Below are positions 5,092-6,576 of a DNA stretch of 6,576 nt, in pieces. This DNA is from Clostridiales bacterium UBA1779 (GTDB lineage: Bacteria; Bacillota; Clostridia; Oscillospirales; CAG-272). The first letter of the stretch is position 1. Every line of letters begins with the position of its first letter. Position numbers and translations under genes: made by a program. The stretch spans positions 1-6,576 of the forward strand of contig DCGL01000122.1 of the NCBI GenBank assembly GCA_002314565.1, read 5' to 3'. A model generated the notes under the pieces. It made no database searches. It saw nothing but the letters and a program-made list of their open reading frames with translations, and was not told the DNA's origin.

Positions 5092-6048
5092 ATGAAAAAG
5101 ACAGCAAGAATACTCAGCGTTTTACTCGCATTATTTACATTCGTTTCACTCGTAGGTTCCTTCAGCGCAAACGCTGCAACTCAGGTTCCCGATTATGACA
5201 AAGCCGCTCTCGGTGCTCTTCTTTACACTGCAGACTTAACCGGTACTGACGGAATCCTTACCAACGATGAAGCCAGAATCGCAAGCGAGCACGGTTGGAA
5301 TATCATTAACCACACCGTTGACACTGCTGATTCCAAAAAAGTAGTTGTTTCCAAAACCAAAGATGCCAATGAAGCATTCGGCGGTGAAATCGCATCACTT
5401 CCGCTTAACGCTTCTTCTCTTTACACATACACTTTCACTGTAACCAGAACCGGCAATACCCCCATCGGTGTTTTTGTTGACGGCATTTACGGCGGTTATT
5501 TCTACGCTTCCAAGGCTCGTGTTCAGAGAAACGGCAGCAAAATGACTGACTATGTCAACTACTCCTCTGATATTCCCGGTACTGCCCCCTCCGCTGAAGC
5601 TCCTTCAACTCAGGAATGCGCAATTGAAATTGACGGTTCAAAGACCACTGTATCATTGTACGTAAAAGACAGTAATTCCAAATGGGCGTTTATCGTTTCC
5701 AGCCCCATCAAGAGTACTGATGCATTCTTCAACTATGATGGATCAACAGCTCAGGATCCGAATCTCGGTGTTTATGTTTATGCATATCACAAAACCGAAG
5801 CTACCGTAAGCAACATTCAGATTTACAAGGGCCTGATTGCTTCCGAAACATATCCTGAAATTGTTCCCGAAACAACTACTGTAACTACTCCAGAAACAAC
5901 TACTGTAACTACTCCCGAAACCACTCCCGAGACTACTCCCGTAATTACTCCCGAGACCGGTGACAGCTTCCTCTTCATCATTGGTGCTGCTATCGTCTCC
6001 GTCATCGCAATGACCGTTGTACTCAATTGCAGAAAGAAAGAAGATTAA
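5092..6048 (+). CDS. Secreted, sortase-anchored surface protein with PETT repeats
   Basis: 318 residues; start supported by AAAGGAG 7 nt upstream. Residues 1-29 form a Sec signal peptide (KK, hydrophobic 7-23, cleavage near SANA-A at 25-29). Residues 30-255 are a beta-rich extracellular region. Its end, VSNIQIYKG, resembles the closing strand of LamG/concanavalin-like or DUF1080-like jelly-roll folds, but the fold assignment is uncertain. Residues 260-287 are a Thr/Pro/Glu stalk of repeated ETTTVTTP and ETTP units. The C-terminus is a cell-wall sorting signal: TPETG (286-290), a hydrophobic segment (292-312) and RKKED. TPETG departs from LPXTG but fits the relaxed XPXTG motifs of clostridial sortases. 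No enzymatic residues are recognised; an adhesin or polymer-binding role is a guess. It is divergent from the lipoprotein gene and monocistronic. Confidence 0.78.
   Translation: MKKTARILSVLLALFTFVSLVGSFSANAATQVPDYDKAALGALLYTADLTGTDGILTNDEARIASEHGWNIINHTVDTADSKKVVVSKTKDANEAFGGEIASLPLNASSLYTYTFTVTRTGNTPIGVFVDGIYGGYFYASKARVQRNGSKMTDYVNYSSDIPGTAPSAEAPSTQECAIEIDGSKTTVSLYVKDSNSKWAFIVSSPIKSTDAFFNYDGSTAQDPNLGVYVYAYHKTEATVSNIQIYKGLIASETYPEIVPETTTVTTPETTTVTTPETTPETTPVITPETGDSFLFIIGAAIVSVIAMTVVLNCRKKED
5869..5952 (+). repeat. 24-bp coding tandem repeat (PETT stalk)
   Basis: Units at 5869-5892 and 5893-5916 differ only at their last base. A 12-bp half unit (5917-5928) and a diverged unit (5929-5952) follow. 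The encoded stalk is ETTTVTTP twice, ETTP, then ETTPVITP. Copy number could vary between strains by slippage or recombination without breaking the frame. Confidence 0.9.
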
Positions 6049-6065
6049 TTTTAATCTAAGATATA

Positions 6066-6100
6066 CAATAAGAGGGGCGCAAGCCCCTCTTATTGTTTTT
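6066..6100 (+). terminator. Intrinsic terminator of the surface-protein gene
   Basis: A perfect 13-bp stem, CAATAAGAGGGGC and GCCCCTCTTATTG, closed by a GCAA tetraloop and followed by TTTTT (6096-6100). It lies 18 nt after the stop codon. Confidence 0.93.
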
Positions 6101-6101
6101 G

Positions 6102-6190
6102 ATGACAGCGGGGAGCGGCACCTGAGAACAGCCTAAACGGATGTTCGAACCGCGAACCGAGCGAGCCGCAGTGAGAGGTTCTCCTGTCAC
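6102..6190. repeat. Inverted-repeat intergenic element (copy D)
   Basis: Bounded by ATGACAG (6102-6108) and CTGTCAC (6184-6190), with inner inverted arms GAGAAC (6124-6129) and GTTCTC (6178-6183). The segment from 6159 matches copy C at 2554. At 89 bp it is longer than copies A and B but has the same kind of ends. No ORF is contained in it. Confidence 0.55.
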
Positions 6191-6229
6191 ACTCGCCTTT
6201 CCCCACCGGTGTCAAAAATGACTTGATAG

Positions 6230-6250
6230 GCCCCGGGGGGGGGCTTTTTT
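6230..6250 (+). terminator. Possible short terminator with G9 tract
   Basis: GCCCC (6230-6234) can pair with GGGGC (6240-6244) around five G, followed by T6 (6245-6250). The stem is short but GC-only. It could stop plus-strand read-through toward the activase gene. The nine-G run may be of uncertain length because of sequencing error. Confidence 0.4.
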
Positions 6251-6262
6251 ACCGAACCGTTC

Positions 6263-6576
6263 TCACGTAAAAATTGCGCGGAATTGCGCCATTTGTTCGG
6301 GGGTGGGGACGGAGAAGAAAGAAACAGCTTTTCCCAATGCGCCGTACTTGTTCTCTCCCATGCGGTGATAGGGCAGAAGGTCCACCCGTTCGGGAGGGAA
6401 TCCCGCCGAGAGGAAGTCCCGAATGGCGGTCATTTCTTCGATACTGTCGTTCATACCCCCAATGACGGGAACGCGAATCTGAACCCGTGCGTGTTGACTC
6501 AGCAAATAAGACAGATTGGAAAGAATCTGCTCGTTCCCGACTCCGATATACCGGAGTCGGGAACGAGCAGATTCTT
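6263..6576 (-). CDS. Glycyl-radical enzyme activating protein (PflA-like radical SAM), C-terminal fragment
   Basis: The frame is open from the window edge to the TGA at 6265-6263, about 103 codons, so only the C-terminal part is present. Family marks are RYIGVGNEQILSNLSYL, then VQIRVPVIGGMNDS and DLLPYHRMGENKYGALG, as in pyruvate formate-lyase and other glycyl-radical-enzyme activases. These use a [4Fe-4S] cluster and S-adenosylmethionine to place a radical on a glycine of the partner enzyme. The CxxxCxxC cluster motif would lie outside the window. IGG replaces the more common IPG before the ND. The partner enzyme is not visible. The TTG at 6505 is internal, not a start. Codons beyond about 6552 fall in a fold-back repeat and are unreliable. 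Confidence 0.82.
   Translation of the reverse strand, partial: ESARSRLRYIGVGNEQILSNLSYLLSQHARVQIRVPVIGGMNDSIEEMTAIRDFLSAGFPPERVDLLPYHRMGENKYGALGKAVSFFSVPTPEQMAQFRAIFT
6521..6576. repeat. Perfect 25-bp inverted repeat at the window end (probable fold-back artefact)
   Basis: Arms 6521-6545 and 6552-6576 are exact reverse complements around ATATAC (6546-6551), and the second arm ends exactly at the last base. The first arm encodes family-like residues (GVGNEQIL) on the minus strand. The outer arm would encode ESARSRLR, which is not obviously family-like. A snap-back chimera or assembly hairpin is the likeliest reason. Confidence 0.75.

Noticed and set aside
5823..6026. Minus-strand ORF with repeated VVSGVVSGV
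   Set aside because: It is only the reverse reading of the PETT tandem repeat.

Overview
The window looks like a contig fragment from an anaerobic, low-to-mid GC Gram-positive bacterium of the Clostridia, probably a gut Oscillospirales-type genome. That placement is inferred from consensus sigma-A promoters with extended -10 boxes, strong AGGAGG-type ribosome binding sites, a lipoprotein with a lipobox, a wall-anchor C-terminus of the TPETGD type, and a glycyl-radical-enzyme activase. No rRNA, tRNA, CRISPR array or complete insertion sequence is visible.

Layout. Positions 1-51 hold two copies of a 22-bp direct repeat, possibly the edge of an outside mobile element. An MFS transporter (56-1372, minus) follows; its start is fixed by a strong promoter and RBS. 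The 1373-1629 gap carries a proximal minus promoter, a second minus promoter whose start site lies inside an 18-bp palindromic operator-like site, and a plus promoter for the next gene. That gene (1630-2538, plus) is a 302-aa stand-alone protein with a cysteine cluster and a KIEGR motif resembling U32/UbiU-UbiV-type proteins. A perfect 19-bp-stem hairpin separates it from a convergent Phd/Doc toxin-antitoxin operon (2629-3245, minus). This operon is AT-rich and has its own near-consensus promoter. Next come a lipoprotein (3364-4695, minus; GH67 N-terminal-like domain plus a beta-propeller-like region) and, divergently, a sortase-anchored surface protein (5092-6048, plus) ending in a textbook terminator. 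The C-terminal part of a PflA-like radical SAM activase (6263 to the window end, minus) closes the window. The window ends in a perfect 25-bp fold-back that looks like an assembly or chimera artefact.

The genes do not form one pathway. The lipoprotein and wall-anchored protein share a 396-bp divergent regulatory region and may both act at the cell surface, perhaps on carbohydrate or polymer. The toxin-antitoxin pair looks like an accessory island.

The most unusual signal is in the intergenic DNA. At least three short elements (3316-3359, 4861-4918, 6102-6190), and a probable half copy (2544-2580), start with ATGACA(G) and end with its inverse (C)TGTCAY, with GC-rich hairpin or repeat interiors. 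They look like a dispersed family of very small inverted-repeat elements. No unmistakable new multi-gene system is present. The best candidates for novelty are this repeat family, the two elaborate promoter regions, and the stand-alone U32-like protein.
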